A stretch of DNA of 64,000 bases from Nomia melanderi (GCF_051020985.1 NW_027475142.1:2294001-2358000); one strand, 5' to 3'. Positions 39,095 to 52,461 are shown, counted from the first letter of the stretch. Notes: generated by a model not told the origin, from the letters alone. A program made the numbers and translations.

Positions 39095-39864
39095 CCTGAC
39101 AGTCCGGCCCCATGAGACGGTGATTTTATCGGCCCCTGGTGGTCCGAGGTCGTCCCCGATGCACAGATTCATGCGCCAGGGCCTCCTATAGACAATGCAC
39201 TTTGGTTTATTGCGCTATCTCTAATAGTACCCGAGATATCACCTGATGTATGCTGGATTTTTACATGACCTTGGGCGACGGATTCCGAATATCTGTAATT
39301 TTCTCGGCCCATGGTGGTCCGAGGTCGTTCCTGCTGCACAGATTCATTCGCCAGTGCCTCCTACAGACAATGCACTTTGATTTGTTGCGTTATCTGTAAT
39401 AGCCCCGAGATATCACCAGATATATATTGGATTTTTCCCTGACCCTGACAGCCCGGCCCCATGAGACGGTGATTTTCTCGGCCCCTGGTGGTCCGAGGTC
39501 AATCCCGCTACACAGATTCATGCGCCAGGGTCCCCTACAGACAATGCACATTGGTTTATTGCGCTATCTCTAATAGCACCCGAGATATCACCAGATATGT
39601 ATTGGACTTTTCCCTGACCCTGACAGTCCGGCCCCATGAGACGGTGATTTTATCGGCCCCTGGTGGTCCGAGGTCGTCCCCGATGCACAGATTCATGCGC
39701 CAGGGCCTCCTACAGACAATGCACTTTGGTTTATTGCGCTATCTCTAATAGTACCCGAGATATCACCAGATGTATGCTGGATTTTTACATGACCTTGGGC
39801 GACGGATTCCGAATATCTGTAATTTTCTGGGCCCCTGGTGGTCCGAGGTCATTCCTGCTGCACA
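39095..39864 (+). repeat. 3-monomer local repeat containing B units
   Basis: About 39095-39340 and 39619-39864 share TGATTTTATCGG, CGTCCCCGATGCAC, TAATAGTACCCG and a B unit with GGGCGACGG at an offset of 524 bp (three monomers minus 1). The 1-bp deficit is the TAGCCCCGAG unit between them. Confidence 0.8.
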
Positions 39865-40193
39865 GATTCATTCGCCAGTGCCTCCTACAGACAATGCACT
39901 TTGATTTATTGCGTTATCTGTAATAGCACCCGAGATATCACAGGATATATATTGGATTTTTCCCTGACCCTGAGTGTCCGACTCCATGAGACGGTGGTTT
40001 TGTCGGCCCTGGTGGTCCGAGGTCGTTCCCGCTGCACAGATTCATGCGCCACGGCCTCCTGCAGACAATGCACTTTGATTTATTGCGCTATCTCTAATAG
40101 CACCCGAGATATCACCAGATATATATTGGATTCTTCGCTGACCCTGACAGTGCGACCCCATGGGACGGTGGTTGTCTCGGCCCCTGGGGGTCC

Positions 40194-40529
40194 GAGGTCG
40201 TTCCCGCTGCACACATTCATGCGCCAGGGCCTCCTGTAGATAATTCACTTTGGTTTACTGCCCTATTTCTAATAGCACCCGAGATATCACCGGAAGTATA
40301 TTGGATTTTCCCCTGACCCTGAGTGTACGGCCCCATGATACGGTGGTTTCCTCGGCCCCTGGAGGTCCGAGGTCGTTCCCGCTGCACAGATTCATGCACT
40401 AGGGCCTCCTGCAGACAATGCACTTTGATTTATTGCGCTATCTGCAATAGCCCCCGAGATATCACCAGATATATATTGGATTTTCCCCTGACTCTGAGTG
40501 ACCGACTCCATGAGACGGTGGTTTTCTCG
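40194..40529 (+). repeat. Internal two-monomer repeat of the 6.5-kb block, copy 2
   Basis: Partner of 38096-38430; it ends where CCTGCTGGTCC replaces CCTGGTGGTCC. Confidence 0.85.
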
Positions 40530-40884
40530 GCCCCTGCTGGTCCGAGGTCGTTCCCGCTGCACTGATTCATGCGCGAGGGCCTCCTGCAGACAATGCACTT
40601 CGATTTATTGCGCTACCTCTAATAGCACCCGAGATATCACCAGATATATATTGGATTTTTCCCTGACCCTGAGTGTCCGACCCCATGAGACGGTAGTTTT
40701 CTCGGCCCCTGGTGGTCCGAGGTCGTTCCCGCTGCACAGATTCATGCGCCAGGGCCTCCTGCAGACAATGCACTTTGATTTATTGCGCTATCTCTAATAG
40801 CACCCGAGATATCACCAGATATATATTGGATTTTTCCCTGACCCTGAGTGTCCGACTCCATGAGACGGTTGTTTTGTCGGCCGC

Positions 40885-41449
40885 TGGTGGTCCGAGGTCG
40901 TTCCCGCTGCACAGATTCATGCGCTAGGGCCTCCTGCAGACAATGCACTTAGGTTTATTGCGCTATCTGTAATAGCACCCGAGATACCACCAGATATATA
41001 TTGGATTTTCCCCTGACCCTGAGTGTCCGGCCCCATGAGACGGTGGTTTTCTCGGCCCCTGGTGGTCCGAGGTCGTTCCCGCTGCACAGATTCATGCGCC
41101 ACGGCCTCCTGCAGACAATGCACTTTGATTTATTGCGCTATCTCTAATAGCACCCGAGATATCACCAGATATATATTGGATTTTCCCCTGACCCTGAGTG
41201 TACGGCCCCATGAGACGGTGGTTTCCTCGGCCCCTGGTGGTCCGAGGTCGTTCCCGCTGCACAGATTCATGCGCTAGGGCCTCCTGCAGACAATGCACTT
41301 TGATTTATTGCGCTATCTCTAATAGCACCCGACATATCACCAGATATATGCTTGATTTTTCCCTGACCCTGACAGTCCCACCCCATGAGACGGTGGTTTT
41401 CTCGCCCCTGGTGGTCCGAGGTCGTTCCCGCTGCACAGATTCATGCGCC
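40885..41449 (+). repeat. Internal 11-monomer-spaced repeat, copy 1
   Basis: Matches 42810-43374 at exactly 1,925 bp. Markers are GAGATACCACC, GCGCCACGGCC, GTGTACGGCC, GATATATGCTTGA and CAGTCCCACCCC, plus a one-base deletion in TTCTCGCCCC. Both copies recur in the second 6.5-kb block (47882 and 49807). Confidence 0.85.
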
Positions 41450-42625
41450 AGGGCCCCCTGCAGATAATTCACTTTGATTTATTGCGCTATCCCCAATAGC
41501 ACCCGAGATATCACCAGATAAATATTGGATTTTTCCCTGACCCTGACAGTCCGGCCCCATGTGACGGTGATTTTCTCGGCCCCTCGTGGTCCGAGGTCGA
41601 TCGCGCTGCACAGATTCATGCGCTAGGGCCTCCTGCAGACAATGCACTTCGATTTATTGGACTATCTGTAATAGCACCCGAGATATCACCAGATATATAT
41701 TGGATTTTTCCCTGAGCCTGACAATCAGGCCCCATGAGACGGTGATTTTCTCGGCCCCTGGTGGTCCGTGGTCGTTCCCGCTGCACAGATTCATGCGCCA
41801 GGGCCTGCTGCAGACAATTGCACTTTGGTTTATATCGCTATCTCTAATAGCACCCGAGATATCACCAGATATATATTGGATTTTTCCCTGACCCTGAGGG
41901 TCCGACCCCGTGGGACGGTTGTTTTCCGGCCCCTGGTGGTCCGAGGTCGTTCCCGCTGCACAGATTCATGGGCCAGGGCCTCCTGCAGACAATGCACTTT
42001 GATTTATTGCGCTATCTATAATAGCACCCGAGATATCGCCAGATATATATTGGATTGTTCCCTGACCCTGTGTGTCCGGCCCCATGAGACGGTGATTTTC
42101 TCGGCCCCTGGTGGTCCGAGGTCGTTCCCGCTGCACAGATTCATGCGCCAGGGCCTGCTATAGACAATTGCACTTTGGTTTATTGCGCTATCTCTAATAG
42201 CACCCGAGATATCACCAGATATATATTGGATTTTTCCCTGACCCTGATTGTCCGACCCCATGAGACGGTGGTTTTCTCGGCCCCTGGTGGTCCGAGGTCG
42301 TTCCCGCTGCACAGATTCATGCGCCAGGGCCCCCTGCAGATAATTCACTTTGGTTTAGTGCGCTACCTGTAAGAGCACGCGATATATCACCAGATATATA
42401 TTGGATTTTTCCCTGACCCTGACAGTCCGGCCCCATGAGACGGTAGTTTTTTCGGCCCCTGGTGGTCCGAGGTCGTTCCCGCTGCACAGATTCATGCGCC
42501 AGGGCCTCCTACAGACAATGCACTATGGATTATTGCGCTATCTCTAATAGCACCCGACATATCAACAGATATATATTGCATTTTTCCCCGACGCTGACAG
42601 TCCGGCCCCATGTGTCGATGGTTTT

Positions 42626-42646
42626 CTCGGACCCTCGTGGTCCGAG
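42626..42646. other. Perfect 8-bp dyad (hairpin-capable)
   Basis: Same arms and loop in the first 6.5-kb block, in a GTGTCGATGG-type monomer. Confidence 0.85.
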
Positions 42647-42809
42647 GTCGATCCCGCTGCACAGATTCATGCGCCCGGGCCTCGTACAGACAATGCACTC
42701 TGATTTATTGCGCTATCTGTAATAGCACCCGAGATATCACCAGATACTTATTGGGTTTTTCCCTGACCCTGAGCGTCCGACTCCATGAAACGGAGGTTTT
42801 CTCTGCCCC

Positions 42810-43374
42810 TGGTGGTCCGAGGTCGTTCCCGCTGCACAGATTCATGCGCTAGGGCCTCCGGCAGACAATGCACTTAGGTTTATTGCGCTATCTGTAATAG
42901 CACCCGAGATACCACCAGATATATATTGGATTTTCCCCTGACCCTGAGTGTCCGGCCCCATGAGACGGTGGTTTTCTCGGCCCCTGGTGGTCCGAGGTCG
43001 TTCCCGCTGCACAGATTCATGCGCCACGGCCTCCTGCAGACAATGCACTTTGATTTATTGCGCCATCTCTAATAGCACCCGAGATATCACCAGATATATA
43101 TTGGATTTTCCCCTGAACCTGAGTGTACGGCCCCATGAGACGGTGGTTTCCTCGGCCCCTGGTGGTCCGAGGTCGTTCCCGCTGCACAGATTCATGCGCT
43201 AGGGACTCCTGCAGACAATGCACTTTGATTTATTGCGCTATCTCTAATAGCACCCGACATATCACCAGATATATGCTTGATTTTTCCCTGACCCTGACAG
43301 TCCCACCCCATGAGACGGTGGTTTTCTCGCCCCTGGTGGTCCGAGGTCGTTCCCGCTGCACAGATTCATGCGTT
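42810..43374 (+). repeat. Internal 11-monomer-spaced repeat, copy 2
   Basis: Partner of 40885-41449, ending where CGTTAGGGCCTCC replaces CGCCAGGGCCCCC. Confidence 0.85.
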
Positions 43375-43766
43375 AGGGCCTCCTGCAGACAATGCGCTAT
43401 GATTTATTGCGCTATCTGTAATAGCACCCGAGATATCACCAGATATATGCTGGATTTTTACATGACCTTGGGTGACGGATTCCAAATATCTGTAATTTTC
43501 TCGTCGCCTGGTGGTCCGAGGTCGTTCCTGCTGCACAGATTCATTCGCCAGTGCCTCCTACAGACAATGCACTTTGGTGTATTGCGCTATCTCTAATAGC
43601 ACCCGAGATATCAACAGATATATATTGCATTTTTCCCTGACCCTGACAGTCCGGCCCCATGAGACGGTAATTTTCTCGGCCCCTGGTGGTCCGAGGTCGA
43701 TCCCGCTGCACAGATTCATGCGCCAGTGCCTCCTACAGACAATCAACTCTGATTTATTGCGCTATC

Positions 43767-44258
43767 TGTAATAGCACCCGAGATATCACCAGATATATAT
43801 TGGATTCTTCCCTGTCCCTGAGTGTCCGACTCCATGAGACGCTGGTTTTGTCGGCCCCTGGTGGTCCGAGGTCGTTCCCGCTGCACAGATTCATGCGCCA
43901 GGGCCTCCTGCAGACAATGCACTTAGGTTTATTGCGCTATCTCTAATAGCACCCGAGATATCACCAGATATGTATTGGATTTTTCTTTGACCCTGAGTGT
44001 CCGACTCCATGAGACGGTGGTTTTGTCGGCCCCTGGTGGTCCGAGGTCGTTCCCGCTGCACAGATTCATGCGCTAGGGCCTCCTGCAGACAATGCACTTA
44101 GGTTTATTGCTCTATCTCTAACAGCACCCGAGATATCACCAGATATGTATTGGATATTTCCCTGACCCTGACAGTGCGGCCTCATGAGGCGGTTATTTTA
44201 TCGGCCCCTGGTGGTCCGAGGTCGTTCCCGCTGGACGGATTCATGCGCCAGGGACTCC
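43767..44258 (+). repeat. Linker between the two 6.5-kb copies, derived from 35.7-36.2 kb
   Basis: 43767-44181 matches 35720-36134 (and 33970-34384) with its private markers GCTGGTTTTGTCGG, TTTTTCTTTGACCC and CTCTAACAGC. At about 44182-44215 it differs from the source in a short patch (CATGAGGCGGTTATTTTATC) and then returns to it with GCTGGACGG and GGGACTCCTACAG. The patch looks like a short gene-conversion tract about 35 bp long. Confidence 0.8.
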
Positions 44259-47200
44259 TACAGACAATGCACTTTGATTTATTGCGCTATCTGTAATAGC
44301 ACCCGAGATATCACCAGATATATATTGGATTTTCCCCTGACCCTGAGTGTCCGGCCCCATGAGACGGTGGTTTTCTCGGCCCCTGGTGGTCCGAGGTCGT
44401 TCCCGATGCACAGATTCATGCGCCAGGGCCTCCTACAGACAATGCACTTTGAGTTATTGCGCTATCTGTAATAGCACCCGAGATATCACCAGATATATAT
44501 TGGATTTTCCCCAGACCCTGAGTGTCCGGCCCCATGAGACGGTGGTTTTCTCGGCCCCTGGTGGTCCGAGGTCGTTCCAACTGCACAGATTCATGCGCCA
44601 GGGCCTCCTGTAGATAATTCACTTTGGTTTACTGCCCTATCTCTAATAGCACCCGAGATATCACCGGATATATATTGGATTTTCCCCTGACCCTGAGTGT
44701 ACGGCCCCATGAGACGGTGGTTTTCTCGGCCCCTGGAGGTCCTAGGTCATTCCCGCTGCACAGATTCATGCGCCAGGGCCTCCTGCAGACAATGCACTTT
44801 GATTTATTGCGCTATCTCTAATAGCACCCGAGATATCACCAGATATATATTGGATTTTTCCCTGACCCTGACAGTCCGGCCCCATGAGACGGTAGTTTCC
44901 TCGGCCCCTGGTGGTCCGAGGTCGATCCCGCTGCACAGATTCATGCGCCAGGGCCTCCTACAGACAATGCACTTTGAGTTATTGCGCTATCTGTAATAGC
45001 ACCCGAGATATCACCAGATATATATTGGATTTTCCCCAGACCCTGAGTGTCCGGCCCCATGAGACGGTGGTTTTCTCGGCCCCTGGTGGTCCGAGGTCGT
45101 TCCCGCTGCACACATTCATGCGCCAGGGCCTCCTGTAGATAATTCACTTTGGTTTACTGCCCTATTTCTAATAGCACCCGAGATATCACCGGAAGTATAT
45201 TGGATTTTCCCCTGACCCTGAGTGTACGGCCCCATGATACGGAGGTTTCCTCGGCCCCTGGAGGTCCGAGGTCGTTCCCGCTGCACAGATTCATGCACTA
45301 GGGCCTCCTGCAGACAATGCACTTTGATTTATTGCGCTATCTGCAATAGCCCCCGAGATATCACCAGATATATATTGGATTTTCCCCTGACTCTGAGTGA
45401 CCGACTCCATGAGACGGTGGTTTTCTCGGCCCCTGGTGGTCCGAGGTCGTTCCCGCTGCACAGATTCATGCGCCAGGGCCTCCTACAGACAATGCACTTT
45501 GATTTATTGCGCTATCTGTAATAGCACCCGAGATATCACCAGATATATATTGGATTTTTCCCTGACCCTGAGTGTCCGGCCCCATGAGACGGTAGTATTC
45601 TCGGCCCCTGGAGGTCCGAGGTCGTTCCCGCTGCACAGATTCATGCACTAGGGCCTCCTACAGACAATGCACTTTGGTTTATTGCGCTATCTCTAATAGC
45701 ACCCGAGATATCACCAGATATATATTGGATTTTTCCCTGACCCTGAGTGTCCGACCCCATGAGACGGTGGTTTTCTCGGCCCCTGGTGGTCCGAGGTCGT
45801 TCCAGCTGCACAGATTCATGCGCCAGTGCCTCCTGCAGACAATGCACTCTGATTTATTGCGCTATCTGTAATAGCACCCGAGATATCACCAGATATATAT
45901 TGGATTTTTCCCTGAACCTGAGTGTCCGGCCCCATGAGACGGTAGTTTTCGCGGCCCCTGGTGGTCCGAGATCGTTACCGCTGCACAGCTTCATGCGCCA
46001 GGGCCTCCTGCAGATAATACACTTTGATTTATTGCGCTATCTCTAATAGCACCCAAGATATCACCAGATATATATTGGATTTTCCCCTGACCCTGACAGT
46101 CCGGCCCCATGAGACGGTGATTTTATCGGCCCCTGGTGGTCCGAGGTCGTCCCCGATGCACAGATTCATGCGCCAGGGCCTCCTATAGACAATGCACTTT
46201 GGTTTATTGCGCTATCTCTAATAGTACCCGAGATATCACCTGATGTATGCTGGATTTTTACATGACCTTGGGCGACGGATTCCGAATATCTGTAATTTTC
46301 TCGGCCCATGGTGGTCCGAGGTCGTTCCTGCTGCACAGATTCATTCGCCAGTGCCTCCTACAGACAATGCACTTTGATTTGTTGCGTTATCTGTAATAGC
46401 CCCGAGATATCACCAGATATATATTGGATTTTTCCCTGACCCTGACAGCCCGGCCCCATGAGACGGTGATTTTCTCGGCCCCTGGTGGTCCGAGGTCAAT
46501 CCCGCTACACAGATTCATGCGCCAGGGTCCCCTACAGACAATGCACATTGGTTTATTGCGCTATCTCTAATAGCACCCGAGATATCACCAGATATGTATT
46601 GGACTTTTCCCTGACCCTGACAGTCCGGCCCCATGAGACGGTGATTTTATCGGCCCCTGGTGGTCCGAGGTCGTCCCCGATGCACAGATTCATGCGCCAG
46701 GGCCTCCTACAGACAATGCACTTTGGTTTATTGCGCTATCTCTAATAGTACCCGAGATATCACCAGATGTATGCTGGATTTTTACATGACCTTGGGCGAC
46801 GGATTCCGAATATCTGTAATTTTCTGGGCCCCTGGTGGTCCGAGGTCATTCCTGCTGCACAGATTCATTCGCCAGTGCCTCCTACAGACAATGCACTTTG
46901 ATTTATTGCGTTATCTGTAATAGCACCCGAGATATCACAGGATATATATTGGATTTTTCCCTGACCCTGAGTGTCCGACTCCATGAGACGGTGGTTTTGT
47001 CGGCCCTGGTGGTCCGAGGTCGTTCCCGCTGCACAGATTCATGCGCCACGGCCTCCTGCAGACAATGCACTTTGATTTATTGCGCTATCTCTAATAGCAC
47101 CCGAGATATCACCAGATATATATTGGATTCTTCGCTGACCCTGACAGTGCGACCCCATGGGACGGTGGTTGTCTCGGCCCCTGGGGGTCCGAGGTCGTTC

Positions 47201-50200
47201 CCGCTGCACACATTCATGCGCCAGGGCCTCCTGTAGATAATTCACTTTGGTTTACTGCCCTATTTCTAATAGCACCCGAGATATCACCGGAAGTATATTG
47301 GATTTTCCCCTGACCCTGAGTGTACGGCCCCATGATACGGTGGTTTCCTCGGCCCCTGGAGGTCCGAGGTCGTTCCCGCTGCACAGATTCATGCACTAGG
47401 GCCTCCTGCAGACAATGCACTTTGATTTATTGCGCTATCTGCAATAGCCCCCGAGATATCACCAGATATATATTGGATTTTCCCCTGACTCTGAGTGACC
47501 GACTCCATGAGACGGTGGTTTTCTCGGCCCCTGCTGGTCCGAGGTCGTTCCCGCTGCACTGATTCATGCGCGAGGGCCTCCTGCAGACAATGCACTTCGA
47601 TTTATTGCGCTACCTCTAATAGCACCCGAGATATCACCAGATATATATTGGATTTTTCCCTGACCCTGAGTGTCCGACCCCATGAGACGGTAGTTTTCTC
47701 GGCCCCTGGTGGTCCGAGGTCGTTCCCGCTGCACAGATTCATGCGCCAGGGCCTCCTGCAGACAATGCACTTTGATTTATTGCGCTATCTCTAATAGCAC
47801 CCGAGATATCACCAGATATATATTGGATTTTTCCCTGACCCTGAGTGTCCGACTCCATGAGACGGTTGTTTTGTCGGCCGCTGGTGGTCCGAGGTCGTTC
47901 CCGCTGCACAGATTCATGCGCTAGGGCCTCCTGCAGACAATGCACTTAGGTTTATTGCGCTATCTGTAATAGCACCCGAGATACCACCAGATATATATTG
48001 GATTTTCCCCTGACCCTGAGTGTCCGGCCCCATGAGACGGTGGTTTTCTCGGCCCCTGGTGGTCCGAGGTCGTTCCCGCTGCACAGATTCATGCGCCACG
48101 GCCTCCTGCAGACAATGCACTTTGATTTATTGCGCTATCTCTAATAGCACCCGAGATATCACCAGATATATATTGGATTTTCCCCTGACCCTGAGTGTAC
48201 GGCCCCATGAGACGGTGGTTTCCTCGGCCCCTGGTGGTCCGAGGTCGTTCCCGCTGCACAGATTCATGCGCTAGGGCCTCCTGCAGACAATGCACTTTGA
48301 TTTATTGCGCTATCTCTAATAGCACCCGACATATCACCAGATATATGCTTGATTTTTCCCTGACCCTGACAGTCCCACCCCATGAGACGGTGGTTTTCTC
48401 GCCCCTGGTGGTCCGAGGTCGTTCCCGCTGCACAGATTCATGCGCCAGGGCCCCCTGCAGATAATTCACTTTGATTTATTGCGCTATCCCCAATAGCACC
48501 CGAGATATCACCAGATAAATATTGGATTTTTCCCTGACCCTGACAGTCCGGCCCCATGTGACGGTGATTTTCTCGGCCCCTCGTGGTCCGAGGTCGATCG
48601 CGCTGCACAGATTCATGCGCTAGGGCCTCCTGCAGACAATGCACTTCGATTTATTGGACTATCTGTAATAGCACCCGAGATATCACCAGATATATATTGG
48701 ATTTTTCCCTGAGCCTGACAATCAGGCCCCATGAGACGGTGATTTTCTCGGCCCCTGGTGGTCCGTGGTCGTTCCCGCTGCACAGATTCATGCGCCAGGG
48801 CCTGCTGCAGACAATTGCACTTTGGTTTATATCGCTATCTCTAATAGCACCCGAGATATCACCAGATATATATTGGATTTTTCCCTGACCCTGAGGGTCC
48901 GACCCCGTGGGACGGTTGTTTTCCGGCCCCTGGTGGTCCGAGGTCGTTCCCGCTGCACAGATTCATGGGCCAGGGCCTCCTGCAGACAATGCACTTTGAT
49001 TTATTGCGCTATCTATAATAGCACCCGAGATATCGCCAGATATATATTGGATTGTTCCCTGACCCTGTGTGTCCGGCCCCATGAGACGGTGATTTTCTCG
49101 GCCCCTGGTGGTCCGAGGTCGTTCCCGCTGCACAGATTCATGCGCCAGGGCCTGCTATAGACAATTGCACTTTGGTTTATTGCGCTATCTCTAATAGCAC
49201 CCGAGATATCACCAGATATATATTGGATTTTTCCCTGACCCTGATTGTCCGACCCCATGAGACGGTGGTTTTCTCGGCCCCTGGTGGTCCGAGGTCGTTC
49301 CCGCTGCACAGATTCATGCGCCAGGGCCCCCTGCAGATAATTCACTTTGGTTTAGTGCGCTACCTGTAAGAGCACGCGATATATCACCAGATATATATTG
49401 GATTTTTCCCTGACCCTGACAGTCCGGCCCCATGAGACGGTAGTTTTTTCGGCCCCTGGTGGTCCGAGGTCGTTCCCGCTGCACAGATTCATGCGCCAGG
49501 GCCTCCTACAGACAATGCACTATGGATTATTGCGCTATCTCTAATAGCACCCGACATATCAACAGATATATATTGCATTTTTCCCCGACGCTGACAGTCC
49601 GGCCCCATGTGTCGATGGTTTTCTCGGACCCTCGTGGTCCGAGGTCGATCCCGCTGCACAGATTCATGCGCCCGGGCCTCGTACAGACAATGCACTCTGA
49701 TTTATTGCGCTATCTGTAATAGCACCCGAGATATCACCAGATACTTATTGGGTTTTTCCCTGACCCTGAGCGTCCGACTCCATGAAACGGAGGTTTTCTC
49801 TGCCCCTGGTGGTCCGAGGTCGTTCCCGCTGCACAGATTCATGCGCTAGGGCCTCCGGCAGACAATGCACTTAGGTTTATTGCGCTATCTGTAATAGCAC
49901 CCGAGATACCACCAGATATATATTGGATTTTCCCCTGACCCTGAGTGTCCGGCCCCATGAGACGGTGGTTTTCTCGGCCCCTGGTGGTCCGAGGTCGTTC
50001 CCGCTGCACAGATTCATGCGCCACGGCCTCCTGCAGACAATGCACTTTGATTTATTGCGCCATCTCTAATAGCACCCGAGATATCACCAGATATATATTG
50101 GATTTTCCCCTGAACCTGAGTGTACGGCCCCATGAGACGGTGGTTTCCTCGGCCCCTGGTGGTCCGAGGTCGTTCCCGCTGCACAGATTCATGCGCTAGG

Positions 50201-50787
50201 GCCTCCTGCAGACAATGCACTTTGATTTATTGCGCTATCTCTAATAGCACCCGACATATCACCAGATATATGCTTGATTTTTCCCTGACCCTGACAGTCC
50301 CACCCCATGAGACGGTGGTTTTCTCGCCCCTGGTGGTCCGAGGTCGTTCCCGCTGCACAGATTCATGCGTTAGGGCCTCCTGCAGACAATGCGCTATGAT
50401 TTATTGCGCTATCTGTAATAGCACCCGAGATATCACCAGATATATGCTGGATTTTTACATGACCTTGGGTGACGGATTCCAAATATCTGTAATTTTCTCG
50501 TCGCCTGGTGGTCCGAGGTCGTTCCTGCTGCACAGATTCATTCGCCAGTGCCTCCTACAGACAATGCACTTTGGTGTATTGCGCTATCTCTAATAGCACC
50601 CGAGATATCAACAGATATATATTGCATTTTTCCCTGACCCTGACAGTCCGGCCCCATGAGACGGTAATTTTCTCGGCCCCTGGTGGTCCGAGGTCGATCC
50701 CGCTGCACAGATTCATGCGCCAGTGCCTCCTACAGACAATCAACTCTGATTTATTGCGCTATCTGTAATAGCACCCGAGATATCACC
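44259..50787 (+). repeat. 6.5-kb duplicated block, copy 2
   Basis: Partner of 37262-43790. It ends inside a monomer where CACCAAATATATATTGG replaces CACCAGATATATATTGG; from there the sequence belongs to the 12/13-monomer family of the right part. Because of its length and near identity, the copy number of this block is the part of the window most exposed to assembly error. Confidence 0.93.
49623..49643. other. Perfect 8-bp dyad (hairpin-capable)
   Basis: Same arms and loop in the second 6.5-kb block, 6,997 bp after the one at 42626. Confidence 0.85.
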
Positions 50788-51291
50788 AAATATATATTGG
50801 ATTTTTCCCTGACCCGGAGTGTCCGACCCCATGAGACGGTGGTTTTCTCGGCCCCTGGCGGTCCGAGGTCGTTCCCGCTGCACAGATTCATGCTCCAGGG
50901 CCTCCTGTAGACAATGCACTTCGGTTTATTGCGCTATCTCTAATAGCACCCGAGATATCACCAGATATATATTGGATTTTTCCCTGACCCTGAGTGTCTG
51001 GCCCCATGAGACGGTCATTTTCTCGGCCCCTGGTGGTCCGAGGTCGATCCCGCTGCACAGATTCATGCGCCCGGGCCTCGTACAGACAATGCACTCTGAT
51101 TTATTGCGGTATCTGTAATAGCACCCGAGATATCACCAGATATATATTGGATTTTTCCCTGACCCTGAGTGACCGACCCCATGAGACGGTGGTTTTCTCG
51201 GCCCCTGGTGGTCCGAGGGCGTTCCCGCTGCACAGATTCATGCGCCAGGGCCTCCTGCAGACAATGCACTTTGATTTATTGCGCTATCTCT
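50325..51291 (+). repeat. 12-monomer-spaced block, copy 1
   Basis: Matches 52427-53393 at 2,102 bp (12 monomers + 2), and most of it recurs again at 54700-55668 and, from the AAATATATATTGG unit on, at 60940-61443. Markers are GATTCCAAATATCTG in the B unit, ACAATCAACTCTG, CACCAAATATATATTGG, GACCCGGAGTG, GGCGGTCC and GAGTGTCTGG. The 2-bp surplus comes from an expanded TA tract at 51315. Confidence 0.85.
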
Positions 51292-51314
51292 AACTGCACC
51301 CGAGATATCACCAG

Positions 51315-51324
51315 ATATATATAT
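51315..51324. repeat. Expanded TA tract, 10 nt
   Basis: One extra TA relative to the consensus; it produces the 2-bp surplus in the 2,102-bp offset between the 50.3 and 52.4 kb blocks. Confidence 0.85.
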
Positions 51325-51550
51325 TGGATTCTTCCTTGACCCTGACAGTCCGGCCCCATGTGTCGATGGATTTCTCGGTTCCTCGTGGTCCGAGGTCGAT
51401 CCCGCTGCACAGATTCATGCGCCAGGGCCTCCTACAGACAATGCACTTTGATTTATTGCGCTATCTCTAATTGCACCCGAGATATCACCAGATATATATT
51501 CGATTTTTCCCTGACCCTGAGTGTCCGGCCCCATGAGACGGTAGTTTTCT

Positions 51551-52094
51551 CGGCCCCTGGTGGTCCGAGGTCGTTCCCGCTGCACAGATTCATGCGCCAG
51601 GGCCTGCTATAGACAATTGCACTTTGGTTTATTGCGCTATCTCTAATAGCACCCGTGATATCACCAGATATATATTGGATTTTTCCCTGACCCTGATTTT
51701 CCGACCCCATGAGACGGTGGTTTTCTCGGCCCCTGGTGGTCCGAGGTCGTTCCCGCTGCACAGATTCATGCGCCAGGGCCCCTTGCAGATAATTCACCTT
51801 GGTTTAGTGCGCTACCTGTAAGAGCACCCGATATATCACCAGATATATATTGGATTTTTCCCTGACCCTGACAGTCCGGCCCCATGAGACGGTAGTTTTT
51901 TCGGCCCCTGGTGGTCCGAGGTCGTTCCCGCTGCACAGATTCATGCGCCAGGGCCTCCTACAGACAATGCACTATGGATTATTCCGCTATCTCTAATAGC
52001 ACCCGACATATCAACAGATATATATTGCATTTTTCCCTGACGCTGACAGTCCGGCCCCATGTGTCGATGGTTTTCTCGGACCCTCGTGGTCCGA
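51551..52094 (+). repeat. Copy of 49.1-49.6 kb inserted in register
   Basis: Matches 49099-49642 at 2,452 bp (14 monomers + 2), carrying GCTATAGACAATTGCAC, CCTGATT(G/T)TCC, CTACCTGTAAGAGC and ACTATGGATTATT. It interrupts the 12-monomer-spaced block, so its two sides are monomers of a different family. Confidence 0.8.
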
Positions 52095-52095
52095 G
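52075..52095. other. Perfect 8-bp dyad (hairpin-capable)
   Basis: Same arms and loop at the right edge of the segment copied from 49.1-49.6 kb. Confidence 0.85.
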
Positions 52096-52461
52096 GTCGT
52101 TCCCGCTGCACAGATTCATGCGCCAGGGCCCCTTGCAGATAATTCACTTTGGTTTAGTGCGCTACCTGTAAGAGCACCCGATATATCACCAGATATATAT
52201 TGGATTTTTCCCTGACCCTGATTGTCCGACCCCATGAGACGGTGGTTTTCTCGGCCCCTGGTGGTCCGAGGTCGTTCCCGCTGCACAGATTCATGCACCA
52301 GGGCCTCGTACAGACAATGCACTTTGATTTATTGTGCTATCTGTAATAGCACCCGAGATATCACCAGATACATATTGGATTGTTCCCTGACCCTGACAGT
52401 CCGGCCCCATGAGACGGTGATTTCTCGGCCCCTGGTGGTCCGAGGTCGTTCCCGCTGCACA

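Larger units (their letters stand above)
37262..43790 (+). repeat. 6.5-kb duplicated block, copy 1
   Basis: The block recurs at 44259-50787 with a constant offset of 6,997 bp (40 monomers minus 3). The 3-bp deficit is explained by one-base-short units inside it: TAGCCCCGAG near 39403, CGGCCCTGGTGG near 40003 and CTCGCCCCTGG near 41402 (a +1 ACAATTGCAC unit near 41815 and other small indels also occur and are shared). I noticed only three substitutions between copies (near 38111, 38243 and 43205), so the copies are almost identical. It contains smaller internal repeats, annotated separately. Confidence 0.93.

Noticed and set aside
43123..43596. The longest open frames (157 codons, here and at 50120-50593, also 144-codon frames near 26.4, 28.1 and 30.9 kb) as protein genes
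   Set aside because: The predicted peptides are the monomer translated in successive frames. Longer frames arise where a one-base indel (for example CTCGCCCC or GATTTATGCGC) keeps the same frame open across monomers. No conserved start context, no codon-type substitution pattern and no domain is visible, and equivalents exist on the minus strand.
37262..50787. Treating the 6.5-kb duplication as an assembly artefact
   Set aside because: The two copies differ at a few bases and are separated by a distinct linker with its own ancestry, which argues for two real copies; still, only spanning reads can settle it.
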